From: Diphasiastrum complanatum | Lineage: Eukaryota; Streptophyta; Lycopodiopsida; Lycopodiales; Lycopodiaceae | Direction: 5' to 3' | Length of the DNA stretch: 64,000 bases | Assembly (NCBI GenBank): GCA_029204225.1 | Contig: CM055095.1 | Coordinates: forward strand, 31,198,936-31,262,935 | Shown: positions 1 through 11,877 of the stretch, piece by piece | Layout: every line of letters starts with the position of its first letter | Position numbering within the stretch: the first letter of the stretch is position 1 | Notes under the pieces: generated by a model | The model's input: only the letters and a program-made list of their open reading frames with translations | Database searches by the model: none | What the model was told of the DNA's origin: nothing | Made by a program: the position numbers and the translations under genes

Positions 1-1365
1 CAGGTACGCAAACTTTCCCATTCCGAAATAGTAATCCATCTCGAATGGTGAACTGTTCCACAATCTTCTCATCTTTCTTAGTTAGTTGAGTCCCCTGTGT
101 TTTTGACTCAACACTATCCACATTTCTTCCGGTCTGAACAATGTTCCAAATGTGACCAAAATGGGAATCTGATTCATATTTTCCTCTCAGCGAAAGATAT
201 AGATCCGTAGAAATCTGGGTGAATGACAACTCGTTCAGTTCACCGATCCGACTAAGAGCATCTGCAACTTGATTAGAGCTGCCTCTTATGTAACGGATTT
301 CATGATCGAATTCTTGCATCAATTCAGCCCATCGAGCTTTTCTCCCCCAAAGATCATGTTGATTACAAAAATACTTAAGAGGCTGGTGATCCGTATACAC
401 TACAAACCAGGTTTTAAGTGCATGGATTACAACAAATAATTCCTTTTCCTGCATAGTATAATGCAACTGAGGACCAGTGAATTTTTTGCTTTCAAACGCT
501 AGTCGCCTATCCATTTGTAATAGAACCGCTCCAACTGCAACATCGCTTGCGTCTGTTCTCACGACGTAAGGTAAATCTGGATTTGCAATTTGTAACACGG
601 GAGCTGAAACAATCATTGTTTTAAGTTTCTCAAAACATTGATTCAATTCCTCGTTCCAAACAATAGGCGGATTAGGTTGATTCCTCTTTTTCTTTTTATT
701 AACAGTTCCTTTTGTCAGATTATTAAGTGGTGTTGCTAACTTAGCATAATCCTCAATAAATTTTTTGAAGAAAAGTGTAAAACCTAAAAAAGACTTTACT
801 TGCCTCACAGTTCCCGGAATTGGCCGCTCAATCACAATCTTGATTTTATCCTCGTCAATCTTGATCCCATTCACTGTGATCTTATGACCAAGATAAAGCA
901 ACTCTTGCTTAAAGAAATCACACTTGGACTCTTTAGCGTAGAGTAACTCCCGACGGAGTTTCATCAAGACGACCTTTAAGTGTTCTACGTGTTCCACCAA
1001 GGATTTACTGTAAACGAGAATGTCGTCTAAGAATACAACCACAAACTTCCCCAAATATGAACGAAATAAATCGTTCATCATTTGTTGGAATGTTGCTGGA
1101 GCATTCGTTAATCCAAATGGCAACACTAGAAATTCATAATGACCAAATCTAGAACGAAATCCTGTCTTTTGGACATCTTCCGACTTAATTCTTATTTGAT
1201 GGTACCCTGTCCTGAGATCTATCTTGGTGAAATACTGTGCTCCACCCAAGCGATCTACAAGGTCATCCATCTTGGGTAATGGATATTTATTCTTTATAGT
1301 CACTTTATTAAGCCCCTTGTAATCCACACACATTCGGAAACCTCCATCTTTCTCAATTGGAAATT
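1..1365 (-). CDS. Ty3/gypsy pol fragment (reverse transcriptase - RNase H), open at window edge
   Basis: The minus strand reads without a stop from about 1365 to the window edge. It encodes a gypsy reverse transcriptase: KDGGFRMCVDY, then KIDLRTGYHQIRI, LPFGLTNAPATFQQMM, the catalytic FLDDILVYS, and SFLGF of the thumb. RNase H follows, with TDASDVAVGAVL, YTDHQPLKYF and ADALSRIGE, and then the spacer towards integrase (RDGLLFRNGKVCVP). The domain starts abruptly just upstream of KDGG. An in-frame TAA lies a few codons before it, so gag, protease and the RT N-terminus have been lost and the RT abuts the element leader. The RT core looks intact but cannot be translated from a normal start. It is a different family from gypsy-1 at 2703. 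Confidence 0.9.
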
Positions 1366-1791
1366 AATGGCAAGAACGTTTTTCAAATCCACATGCAATC
1401 CAATATACAGAGTTACAACCAATCAATTGATCTGAACTTGCTGGATTTTGAATTCTAACCTCCATTTTGTGCCAAAATCATGGAAAACAAGCCAAATTTG
1501 GCCACAAAAGAGCCTAGAATCCAAATACATGGGAAGATCCAACATGCAAACTGAGTTTCCACTATTTCAAAGTGAATTAACTTGTTGGAAATTTCAGATC
1601 CATAACTAATTTTGAGCTACACATGCTAAAACTCCAAAAAAGACACCAGATATGGAACATGCAAATTGTTTGGGAAGATCCGCCAACTTGCAACCTTGCT
1701 CCTCTCCTTGGATGAGAATATTAGTTGAATACCACCAAGCTCCAATGAAAAGCACCACCTCTCCAAACTTGTAAGCCTTGCTCTGATACCA
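1366..1791 (-). mobile_element. Leader and primer-binding site of the truncated gypsy element
   Basis: This is the non-coding stretch between the truncated RT and a minus-strand primer-binding site at 1781-1791 (complement of TGGTATCAGAG, matching the 3' end of initiator tRNA-Met). Nothing coding is seen. The direct join of leader to RT implies an internal deletion that removed gag and protease. Confidence 0.6.
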
Positions 1792-2300
1792 CTATAAGGG
1801 AAGCTCCTTAGATCTTACTTACAAATCCTAAACACAAAGGATAACACACTGTGGAGAAACCACCCAACCAAGTAGAAGCATCCAATCAATCTCTAGAAGC
1901 CTCACCCCCAAGCCAAGGAACAAGAAGCATGAATGTAGAGTGAGAGCTTGGCAATGAATCAAGAATCATGATGAGGAGTAGGGCGAGTTTGGACCCATTA
2001 TATAGAGCCAAAAGCATCCTAGGCACACAGCCATGCATAGCCCTATGTTCCCTATACATAGATTCACCTGGAATAGAGTCCTATGCATGGACCAACTATT
2101 CATAGAATTGCTATTGATAACTCTACACATGCATACACTGTCTCATACCTTGTCTAAACTCCATTTAGTGTGCTCTGGGCCTCACAAGGATATTAGTTAC
2201 TTGCGGGTTACGTCGAGTATGACGTGGCATAACTAACAGCTTGTTTCACTGGAGTACCGTGTATCCAAGACTAGGAGTATACTATATCCTATGTACTGGT
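1792..2300 (-). repeat. Probable 5' LTR of the truncated gypsy element (outer end not resolved)
   Basis: This sequence lies immediately outside the PBS on the minus strand, so it should be the 5' LTR. It carries a minus-strand TATA-like box (CTATATAATGGG) around 1994-2006. Its inner part resembles the segment inserted in the left LTR at about 26100-26205 (shared CACCCAACCAAGTAG). The outer end cannot be fixed because no second LTR is in the window. From 2300 to 2702 I see nothing recognisable. Confidence 0.4.
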
Positions 2301-2702
2301 CATGGACATAACAGGATCCTGGTTAGCAAGTCCATGAACAATGAATTAATTTTTTTTTGTAATTTTCACCATATATTGTGTTACCATCTGACAATAGCCT
2401 GGTGCTTCATATGCTACGTTTGGTGGAGAGATGGTAGCTCCCTTAGGGTTTTGGGTTATTTCAATAATACATGCTAGCTAAAGGTAGAGGAATGTGGCGG
2501 GTAAAGGTTGAGATGCTAAATGGGCATGAGAGCCCTTATTCTGGATCAGGAGCAGGCACGAGGCACGACTTGAAACTTTGGTTAGACATATCTGAGTGCC
2601 CTCACAAGGGTTAGAGCTCATTCATAACACTAGATGGAAGGAGAACATATGGTTTTACTTTATGCACACAAATTCCTGAAGACTGGTGGTGTAGGCCTCC
2701 AG

Positions 2703-3074
2703 TGTTAGGGACCCAAGGGTCCCTTGGGTCCCAAAACCAGACTTGAGACTGGATGATGATTGGGCCTGTAGACTTGATTGGTGACTCGTGAACCTGCATG
2801 GTTGCCACGTGTCATGATCCAGGAGTGCACATGACTTGGAGTCTCTCTCCTTGGAGGTATACAAGGGGAGAAGGACTCATTTGCCATCCATTCTATCTAC
2901 CTAGGAGTATGGGACGCCGTCTGGGATGGAGGTCGGATCCAGCTTGATACGGTCACAAGCCAAGGGCACGGTGGGTGGACCCGGATTAGGTCCTACGGCG
3001 GGGTGGAACGTGAATCGTTCGGTCTCTTGTGGTTAACCGACACTTGGAGGTTTGCAGTAAGTAAGTTTGTAACA
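2703..3074 (+). repeat. gypsy-1 5' LTR
   Basis: Terminal repeat beginning TGTTAGGGACC and ending TTTGTAACA, matching 8402-8850 except for an internal deletion of about 79 bp after the CTACCTAGGAG motif. The PBS starts two bases beyond its end. Confidence 0.93.
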
Positions 3075-3076
3075 TA

Positions 3077-3088
3077 TGGTATTAGAGC
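3077..3088 (+). other. Primer-binding site, gypsy-1 (initiator tRNA-Met)
   Basis: TGGTATTAGAGC follows the 5' LTR after two bases. It matches the usual plant tRNA-Met primer site with one change (TATT for TATC). The related copy at 34814-34827 has the unmutated form. Confidence 0.85.
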
Positions 3089-3986
3089 CACTGCATGCTA
3101 AAAGCTGGTGCGTTGATCCGTGGTAGATATCTTGTAATTTACGAAGCTTCTGACGGAATTCAAAACGGGCTTAAATCGTGTTTTTTAAGCACTTTTGTGC
3201 GTTTGTCCTTCTTCGCCGTTTTTGGTTTTTTTTGGATGAAATTTTTCAAAAAAAAAAAACGGTTGTGGGGCCCTTAGCAGTGTGCCACGTGGACTGTCCA
3301 GAGGCGGACAGGTGGCAGCCCTCAACTTGCATTTCCGCTTCAAGTTGAGGTAATGGACGGTGTCAAGGGGCCCCTCCCAGTGTAAGTTGCTCGCTGTCTG
3401 AGCAGCGATGGAGTAATACATCAAAAACTTTGTATTGGATCCTCCTTAGTGCTGCCACATGGCACTGTCCGGGTCAGGACAGGTGGCTCCTTCAAGCGGA
3501 AACCTGTTCCGCTCAGGATTGGAGGCCCGAGTCTATGTTTCACGGGCCAGAAATGTCAAATAAAGTTGCTTTTGACCAGGTCCCGTTGGAAAACAGCGAT
3601 GGAACCTTGTTTCTGATCTGATCATTCCAGAAGGGGAAACTTAGCCAGCGAGGAGGCTGTAGGGGGGGTCTGACTGCCTACTAGCCAGGATTCTGGTGGG
3701 TGGCCAGCGAGTTACAATGGAGCCAAGGTGGCAAAGTATGGCCACTTGGCAGATGGTTGATAAGCATGGAGTGGGAGGTACACCTCTCCTATGAGGTGGA
3801 GGTGGTGGTGCATCTCTCTCTTTGTAGTCTTCAAATCCTTTTGGCAGCCATGGACAGTACCATTTGGAAAAGGAAGAGCCAACAGATCTGAGATTGTATC
3901 TGCCTACCTTGAGTTGATCTTGATTTCATACTCTTTTAATTCACCTCTCTTCTCTTTGTAAAAGTCTACAGCAACAGATTGTGGAT
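3089..3986 (+). other. gypsy-1 untranslated leader
   Basis: About 900 bp between PBS and gag. It has no convincing coding sequence and includes an A-rich tract near 3250. The corresponding leader of the relative at 34200-34813 is homologous in part. Confidence 0.6.
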
Positions 3987-5258
3987 ATGCAAGCTAAGCA
4001 CAGTCGGGATCAGCAGGATCTCGAGGAATTGACGCAACTAAGGCAATTGGTGCATCAACCCTTGTTCACTCCTGAAGTTTTTGTTGGGGAAAAGAAGGAT
4101 AGAACCTCGGAGGCGGTCTTGCAATGGCTGGATTGATGGAATTCGCACTTTTCCATGCACGATTCATCCGAGGACAACAAGATCAATCTAGCCGTCATGT
4201 ACCTGCGAGGTAAAGCATTTACCTGGTGGCAAGATATAAGGGGTAAGCCTGAAGTTCCTAGGAATTGGGAGGATTTTTGTAAGGCCTTTAAGGCGGCCTT
4301 CCTTCCTATTCTTGATGATTTTGAATTTTACCGTCAGTATGCAACGATCCATATGGGGAACCGGCCCCTGGATCAGTATTTACAAGAGTTTCAAGATGTC
4401 TATTCTTGTTTTGCAACTAGAATAGATCCTTTGTTAGTAAAGTTGCATTTCACACTGGGTTTACCAAGAGACTACCAGCTAGAGGTCAGGAGGAACCAGC
4501 CTCTTACCCTCGAGGATGCTGTTCGCTTCGCCAGAATTTACGATGATACTCGTACGATGGCTAAGCCCGATATTGGTGTCTTGCCTGACGCAAAGGGTAA
4601 GAGGCCTTTCTTTCCAAAGGAATCGAAAGATAAGGCAAAGGAAGGGGCTTCAGGTTCAGGGAAATCGAAGAAAAGATCTACCTTGGACCAGGAAACCTTC
4701 ATGAAAGCCAGAAGCGACAATCTGTGCTTCAATTGCATGGAACCAGGTCATGTCGCGAAGGAATGTCCAAAGAAACGGAAAGCTAAAGGGGCATCTTTGA
4801 AGACGCCAGGTAACTCTAGCATATCTAGTGTAGATCTTTCCTTTGCTGGTAATTCTGTGTGTGAGCATTGTTGTTTTAATACGGCTGTTTTTGGCCCTCA
4901 TGACCTCATTCGGATGAAGGGGGTTGTGGGTGGCCAAGTCGTAACTGTTTTATTTGACGATGGTTCCACACATAATTTTATTAACGCTAATTTGTTGCAG
5001 AAGCTAAAGGTGGAAACAAGGCAAAGTGACCACCGATACACAGTGAAGCTGGCAACTGGAGCAGAAAGCCAAGTTTGGGACCGGATAGTCTCACGTCTAC
5101 CAATAGAGATTCAAGCCTATAAAGATAATTTAGACTTTCATATTATGAATCTAGATAGGGTAGATGTTATACTTGGTAAAGAGTGGTTCTATGAGAGGAA
5201 CGAGTCTATGAAGAAAAACTATGTAACACATAGTTTGTCGTTCTTACATACCGGCTGA
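3987..5258 (+). pseudogene. gypsy-1 gag-protease region, two in-frame stops
   Basis: The reading frame from an ATG at 3987 gives a retrotransposon gag: a coiled N-terminus, then AFTWWQDIRG and FYRQYATIHMGNRPLDQYLQ, a CCHC zinc knuckle (CFNCMEPGHVAKEC) near 4723-4764, and an aspartic protease with FDDGSTHNFI near 4956-4985. A TGA at 4134-4136 interrupts gag at codon 50, where WW would be expected. Another TGA at 5256-5258 ends the frame where the relative at 33 kb reads on. The protease motif is DDG rather than the usual DSG or DTG. Confidence 0.88.
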
Positions 5259-8200
5259 CTCATAGAATCGAATGGAAATGCGGATATTTCTACTCCGTAT
5301 ATGCTTTCTGCTTTGAAAACTGTTAAATGTATGGATATTGTGGATTGCAGTTCTTATTTGTGTTCGTTAAAGGATTTTACTTACCATGAAGAACGTAGTT
5401 TGCAATTTTACAATCTCCAAATGGAATTAATGTCTAACAACCTAAAACAAGAAAACTCGCCGGAAGGTGAAATTTCTAGGAAACTTAGACAAGAATCTAA
5501 CGATGTATTTCCTGAGCAGCCTCCTGAGGGTCTTCCCCCCTCTAGGGGTGTTGACCATGGTATTAAACTGATTCTTGGTAGTTCTCCTATATCACTGTAT
5601 CCATATAGGATGAGTACTACTGAAGAGGATGAGATTTATAGGCAACTGCAAAATTACCTTAAGATGGGCCATGTTAGGCCTAGTAAATCTCCCTGGGGGG
5701 CACCTGTGCTCCTTGTTGATAAAAAAGACGGAGGTACTCGTCTTTGTGTGGACTTTAAAAAGTTGAATAAGTTAACGATTAAAAACTGTTATCCCTTGCC
5801 GCGAATGGATGAACTAGTTGATCGATTGCATGGTGCAAAGTACTTCACCAAAATCGATTTGAGATCAGGGTATCATCAGATTCACATAAAAATTGAGGAT
5901 ATTGAAAAAACCGGATTTAGAACTAGGTACGGCCATTTTGAGTTTTTGGTTTTACCTTTTGGCTTGACAAATGCTCAAGCGACCTTCCAGCAGATGATGA
6001 ACGATCTTCTTCGTCCATATCTGGGAAAGTTCGTAATAGTCTACTTAGATGATATCCTCATCTATAGTAAGACCTTGGAGGAGCATGAGGAGCATCTCAG
6101 GACTGTCTTAAAGTTACTTAGACAGGAGAAGCTTTTTGCCAAGGAATCCAAATGTGTGTTTTTCCAGAAAAGGTTATTATACCTTGGTCACATCATTTCG
6201 GACCATGGGTTGGAGATTGACCCAAATAAAGTCCGACAAGTACGTGAATGGCCTATCTCTAAAACCATCCGGGAGGTTAAGTCCTTTTTGGGCTTTGCGG
6301 GGTTTTTTCCTAGATTCATCTTGAACGATGCATTAATTGCATTGGCCTTGACGAATGTCCTCAGAGGGGCTGAAAGAGTTAGCCGACACAGTAAGTTTAG
6401 TCCTCCAGTTACTTGGACTGAAGAGTTGAATCAGAGTTTTGAGAACCTCAAATAATGTGTAACTACAACGCCTATTCTACACATAGTGGATCCTAACAAG
6501 CCGTATGTACTTGAAACGGATGCCAGTGACTATCCTGTAGGTGCAGTCCTATATCAAGATGGTAGGCCGGTAGCTTTTGAAAGCAAGAAGTTGGATCTTA
6601 CTCAAAGGCGGTATTCCACCTATGACAAGGAACTTTCGTTGTTATTAACGCCCTGAAAGTTTGGAGACATTATTTGTATGGCTCCCAGTTTACTATAGCT
6701 ACTGACCATCAAGCGTTAAAGTATATTAACGATGCGGTCGACCTTAGGGGTCGAAAGGCCAGGTGGTCAGAGATGCTCCAAGAATTTCATTATGACATTG
6801 AGTACCGAAAAGGTACTATAGTGTCGCGGATGCCTTAAGCCGGATTGGAGAGGTTAATCAGTTAAGCTTTTCTGAGATCCAATCTGAGTTGTATCTGTCC
6901 TTAAGAGATTTGTGTAAGACCGATAGGTACTTCGGTCGTATTTGGCTAGACGTCCTGGCAGGTTCTTCTAGATCTAGTGATGAGCTTGGAATGCAGGATT
7001 CCAAGATTTCTCCTCAGGACAAGATACAAAGAGACTATTCCATTAGGAATGGGTTACTTTTCCGGAATGGAAAAGTTTGTGTGCCAGAAAATGATGATAT
7101 AAGGGCCAAATCCTGCATGAATGTCATGACAGCCCGTGTGCAGGGCACCCTGGTGCTCAAAGGACGCTTGACTAAGTAATAAGGAACTTTTACTGGCCAA
7201 ATTTAAAAAGTCAAGTGGAGGCATATGTTCGCAAGTGTGCGCAATGCCAAGTTAACAAAGCTGAAAGACTTAAGGCAGCTGGTTTGTTAATGCCCTTGGA
7301 AATTCCCGAAAGAAAGTGGGAAGTATTTCCATGGACTTTGTGGTTGGGCTACCTCGGACGGGGAAGCAAAATGATGCCATTTGGGTAGTAGTTGACAGGT
7401 TAACTAAAATGGCGCAGTTCATACCAACCAAGCAAACTGTCAAAGCTTTTGAACTTGCGCAACTTTTCGTGGAAAAGTTGTTCAGGTTGTTTGGTTTGCC
7501 GAATGACATTGTTAGTGATCGAGATCCAAAGTTCACTGACAAATTCTGGCAAGCGGTCTTTGAGAAATTAGAGACCACTTTAAGTTTGGGGTCATCAGAT
7601 CATCCTGAATCGGATGGTCAAACAGAGAGGACAAACCAGTCTATGGAAGATATGCTTCGGGCATATGTTTCCAGAAGACAGTCGGATTGGGAAAGTTACC
7701 TTCAAATGATTGAGTTTGTGTATAATAGCACAAAGCACTCAGCGACGGGTTTTAGTCCATTTTCTCTGATGTATGGTTTCCAGCCTAGGGCTCCCACTTC
7801 AGTGGGCCTCAAAGGCCTCAAGGTTAAGGCAGCAGTAGATTTCCTGCATGATATGCAAGAGATGTTGCTTGTTGCTCGCGAAAATGTAAAAACGGCTCAG
7901 GATAGAGCCCAATTTTACGCTAATCAAAAGCGACAACCTAGGGTCTATGAGGAGGGGGCTTGGGTATATCTTAGAATTCCAAAAGATTCTAAGTTACTAA
8001 GGACTGGGAAATGACCTAAGTTATCATCTCGTTACGCAGGGCCATTCCGTATAGTAAAGAAACTCCATCAGAATGCGTACCAGCTGGAACTTCCTCAAGG
8101 TGTTAAGGTACATCCAGTTTTTCACATTAGTCGTTTAAAGGAACGACTTGGTGGAAAGGATGACTTGATGCCTCGGGAGGACTTAGTTTAGCTGGAGGAC

Positions 8201-8350
8201 CTATCATCCTTTGTACCTACTGAACCACAGGCCATTGTTGATGTACGTCAACGTGGACTCAGAAACCGGCAAGTAACTGAGTACTTGGTTCGTTGAAAAG
8301 GAAGTTCCGAGGACGACGATACTTGGGAGAAAGAACTTGACCTTAAACTG
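5259..8350 (+). pseudogene. gypsy-1 pol region (RT, RNase H, integrase, chromodomain), multiple breaks
   Basis: From 5301 to 6455 the frame gives RT ([26 protein letters not shown], catalytic YLDDILIYS, KSFLGFAGF). A TAA at 6453 and frameshifts near 6640 and 6815 break the RNase H (ETDASDYPVGAVL, TDHQALKYI, ADALSRIGE). The integrase zinc finger retains CAQC near 7237. The catalytic core is at 7316-7700, with SMDFVVGLP, VSDRDPKF and SDGQTERTNQ. TGA at 8012, TAG at 8189 and TGA at 8294 interrupt the C-terminus, which shows SRYAGPFRI, VHPVFHISRLK and a chromodomain-like EYLVR-KG-DDTWE. Several stops sit where a tryptophan is expected (TGG to TGA). Confidence 0.9.
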
Positions 8351-8388
8351 AGATTCCCTGGATTCCTTCCTTAGATAAGGAATTTTTT

Positions 8389-8401
8389 AAGGAAGAGGGA
8401 A
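8389..8401 (+). other. gypsy-1 polypurine tract
   Basis: A purine-only run (AAGGAAGAGGGAA) immediately upstream of the TGTTAGG start of the 3' LTR, in the expected place for the plus-strand primer. Confidence 0.7.
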
Positions 8402-8850
8402 TGTTAGGTACCCAACTCCCTTGGGTCCCAAACCCAGACTTGAGACTGGACGATGACTGGGCCTGTAGACTTGACTGGTGACTCGTGAACCTGCATGGTT
8501 GCCACGTGTCATGATCCAGGAGTGCACAGGGCTTGGAGTCTCTCTCCTTGGAGGTATACAAGGGGAGGAGGACTCATTTGCCATCCATTCTATCTACCTA
8601 GGAGGAGGTGGATGGAGAGCGTGTGCACGGCCAGGATTTATTGCTAGCGTGAGGCAGGAGATGGCTGAGAGCCTAGGCAGTGGTATGGGACGCCGTCTAG
8701 GATGGAGGTCGGATTCAGCTTGATACGGTCACAGGCCAAGGGCACGGTGGGTGGACCCGGATTAGGTCCTACAGCGGGGTGGAATGTGAATCGTTCGGTC
8801 TCTTGTGGTTAACCGGCACCTGGAGGTTTGCAGTAAGTAAGTTTGTAACA
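8402..8850 (+). repeat. gypsy-1 3' LTR
   Basis: 449-bp LTR paired with 2703-3074, followed directly by the target duplication TCCAG. It retains the central segment missing from the 5' copy, which is also present at 34980-35060. Confidence 0.93.
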
Positions 8851-8855
8851 TCCAG

Positions 8856-10164
8856 GCACTTAGAGTGAGATACAATCACACAAGCAGAAAGGTGAAGATG
8901 AAAGATCAAAAGAGAGAATCTGAATCACAGAAAACTACATCTCAAGTATTTTCTCTGCCACACTACATTACATTAGTTCTCAATAATAGAATGAGAGAGT
9001 TGAGAGAGGTTTAAAGATTGTTGGTGCCTCCGTACATCTTATCCACTTACACACTTTCTTATCCATATGTGAAGGACCGGGTTTATTAACTCGCACTACG
9101 TTAAGGCATTTTGGCCTATCTATATTTTATTATTCAAGATACATTGCAAATACACTTCATAATCATAATAAGAAATTGTTTGTATGCCTACAAAGCTGGT
9201 ATTATGCACTTACTATTCTCACTCCCCAGTCCATTGTATCTAATACAAACACAAATTTGATTAGTCACTTTTAAAATAGTCATTTGGAACCTTTGAATCT
9301 TACTATTCATTGATTCATTAATATATATTGTTTGTAACAAGGGCCACTTGAAAGATTTTGGCCCCTAAGGGTGTGTTTTGTCGTGCAGATGAGTCTTAGT
9401 AAGTTACACCTTCATGAGTTCTTTTGGTTTGGCCAAGTTTTTTTGAGACATGCCATACATAATAATAGAGCCTATATGTATTGAGAACTTTGAGCACCTA
9501 TTCTCATTTCTAGCCAATTGCTATTGAGTTGCTAGTGTCCTCAATTTACAAGGGAAAGCGTTTTTACTCTTTTTTGTCTCGTTTTAATGATTCTATGGAG
9601 GTAATGACCTAATGTTCAATGATTTCATAGATGGTTGTGCCATATTGTGGCATTGTGTACTCCAACAATATCACTAGAGTGAAGGTATGTCTACCATGGC
9701 TTACAAAGGTCAAGGAATATGACACTTAACATTGCAATGGGCTTGAAGATTTGTACATCAAGCTATGGCTTGAGATTACTTGGCAAAATTCCTGGTGAAG
9801 ATGTTGAAGCCCTTAAGAATCAGGACCTCATTTGCAAGTTGCATGTCGTGTGTGGGGGAGAAGCCATTTAGGTATCACTTTTGAGTTTAGGACCACAAGG
9901 CTTACAACCTTTCAGTTCGTCAGGTGTAGCAAGTGCAGGCCTCTAGGTCAGTTGGTGCAACAAGCGGTGGGATTCCAGTACTCTTGTGGGACCTAGTCTA
10001 GTTGTTGTACGACTTACCAAACCATCTACTTTCACAATATATTCTAAGGCTTCTTTAGGTGCAATGCTCTCCATGCTGATGGATGACAAGAAGATAGTAG
10101 ACGAGGTTATGCAAGCAAAGGTAGATGTTCCAATGGTAATTGATGTAACATAGCTTCCAAGTGT
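8856..10164. other. Intergenic stretch, no gene recognised
   Basis: About 1.3 kb between two LTR elements. All frames are broken and I recognise no domain. It is the target sequence of copia-1: CCTCC at 10165-10169 is repeated after 18638, so this stretch and 18639 onward were once contiguous. Confidence 0.6.
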
Positions 10165-10169
10165 CCTCC

Positions 10170-10463
10170 TGTTAGAATCGAAGAGATTCTCTAACCGGAG
10201 TAGACTAATCTTATTAGTACTCACACAAAACATCAACCACAAGCTGAAGAAGAAGAGAGACTGCAAGAAGCTATGCTTCATAAGCTGGAAACTGAGATAA
10301 CAATGGAGGTGGGCGCCCATCTACTCTTATAGAGGCTTTCCACAATGAAAAGCAAAAACTACAATAGCAATTGAAATGCTAATTATGAAGTCTTAACAAT
10401 AGAAATCTATGCTAACTTGGTTAAAATAGATTTCTATACTATTCTAGCAAAATTGGTACTAAC
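10170..10463 (-). repeat. copia-1 3' LTR, outer part
   Basis: Matches 18237-18530 almost base for base, beginning TGTTAGAATCG. It is interrupted at 10463 by the nested element and resumes at 13430. Confidence 0.92.
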
Positions 10464-10790
10464 TGTTAGAAGTAATAAATGATAATGTTAGTTTCCCATA
10501 GGTTACTTTGACCCAAAAGGTCGAGACTTGTGTAACCATGGGTTAGTTTTATTATTTAGACCATGTTAAGTCAGTTTTAGTTGAGTTGGACCCAATTTTG
10601 GTCCAGTAGTAATTCGTGGGTCCAAGTAAAGTCTAATTATGTTAAGGGACCCTATCTTGACTTTTGGGGGTGCCCTATAATTAGTAGTGGGTCTTGGAAG
10701 GTTCTAGAACTTAGAGTTTGGAAGAGTCCAGGCCCTTGGAAGGCCTATAGATTGAATGTTAGAAGGATCTTGGCACTTTGATATCCTACA
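10464..10790 (+). repeat. Nested element 5' LTR
   Basis: 327-bp LTR, a deleted version of 12971-13429, with the PBS immediately after it. Confidence 0.92.
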
Positions 10791-10804
10791 TGGTATCAGA
10801 GCCA
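10791..10804 (+). other. Primer-binding site of the nested element
   Basis: TGGTATCAGAGCCA, the standard initiator tRNA-Met complement, with no gap after the LTR. Confidence 0.88.
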
Positions 10805-11628
10805 TGGATCTTCTATGCTTGATTTAGGGCGCCCTACCAAAAGAGATCGTCTTCACTTAGGGATCACAAAAATTCAGCACCTTTGCTGATGTTTTGGAGT
10901 GAAGATCCGTTTTTTGACTCTTTTCCGTTTTGCAGGAGGGCGCCACGCATCAAAGAAGATAACAGGATTTTGGGCGCCCAAAAATCAGGTTGTTGTTTGC
11001 TGATTTTTCAGGTTGCAGGAAGGCGCCATTAATTATCTTCTTCGGGGCTTCTTTTAGGTCGCCCACATCCGTGTAGGTTTATCCTACTTCCGTTGGTCTG
11101 CTGCTGCCCTATTTTTCAGATTTGCTCCTTTGCAGGAGGGTGCCCATCTACAAGCAATTTCTATTCTTCTGATTTGGTTGAAAAATCAGCATCCTTGCTG
11201 ATTTTACAAAGTGAAGATCCATTTCTTTTGCTTGTTTCCAGGTGTGGAAGAAGGCGCTAATTTTTTTGTGATGATCCGATCACATTCCGAGGCTGAAAAT
11301 TGGACAACATATTACCATTTGTAGGGTGTTGCAACAGCCCTATCCGTGTGTGTATTGTTCACACTTTTTGGCAAGAAAGAAGGGTTCCAAAAAAAGCTTT
11401 TTTGGAGGCTAACCTGATTCTTTGCTTACTGGTTTTTGAGTTTGTAATGCAATTTCAGGCTGAAATTTTCAGCACACAAGGCTTGTAGGAGGGTGAGTTC
11501 CTACATCCATCTAATGTGTGGTTTCGACACATTTCGGTGCTGATTTGTCAGATTTGATACTTGCTGGTTTTTGTGTCTTTTAGGGCACATTTAGGGTTTG
11601 AAAAAGTTTATCTTCTTGGCTGGTTCTT
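10805..11628 (+). other. Nested element leader with repeated GGCGCC motifs
   Basis: Non-coding leader. It holds several imperfect repeats of a unit containing GCAGGAGGGCGCC and CTGATTTTTCAG (around 10930, 11020, 11130 and 11240), suggesting a degenerate tandem array. No frame in it is convincing. Confidence 0.45.
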
Positions 11629-11832
11629 ATGGCAAGAGATTTGGGAGCAATTCGTACTTGTTCAGGTGAAGATATGTTGGATGGCACCAACTATTCTTCA
11701 TGGAGTTGCAAGCTGAGATTTTGCATCGACGTGATGATCAAGATTTTATTGGTAACAAGATCTATCTTATATCATTTGAGATTTTGCAAGACCTCTAAAA
11801 GTGCTTGGGAAACACTTTTAAAGATGTACTGA
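11629..11832 (+). pseudogene. Copia gag relic in the nested element
   Basis: A 67-codon frame with LDGTNYSSWSCKLRF (the usual copia gag N-terminal signature) and SAWETLLKMY of the UBN2-type gag domain. The middle of gag is missing, so this is a shortened, probably non-functional gag. The family match is clear; function is not implied. Confidence 0.65.
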
Positions 11833-11877
11833 ATAAAGGATTCATCATCGTGCTTTCTCTTCTCTAGTTCATCCTCT

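Larger units (their letters stand above)
2703..8850 (+). mobile_element. gypsy-1: full-length Ty3/gypsy chromovirus-like element, TSD TCCAG
   Basis: The two LTRs are 2703-3074 (372 bp) and 8402-8850 (449 bp). Both begin TGTTAGG and end GTAACA, and both are flanked by the 5-bp duplication TCCAG (2698-2702 and 8851-8855). A PBS for tRNA-Met lies at 3077-3088 and a purine tract at about 8389-8401. Domain order is gag, protease, RT, RNase H, integrase, chromodomain, which is Ty3/gypsy order. The 5' LTR lacks about 79 bp that both the 3' LTR and the relative at 34830 retain, so the deletion is in the 5' copy. Several stops and frameshifts in the coding region mean this copy cannot encode its own proteins. 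Confidence 0.95.

Noticed and set aside
2033-2477. Two short plus-strand frames before gypsy-1
   Set aside because: No domain; they lie in probable LTR or flanking non-coding sequence.
9943-10320. 125-codon minus-strand frame
   Set aside because: It crosses the TSD and the copia-1 LTR boundary, so it is a junction artefact.
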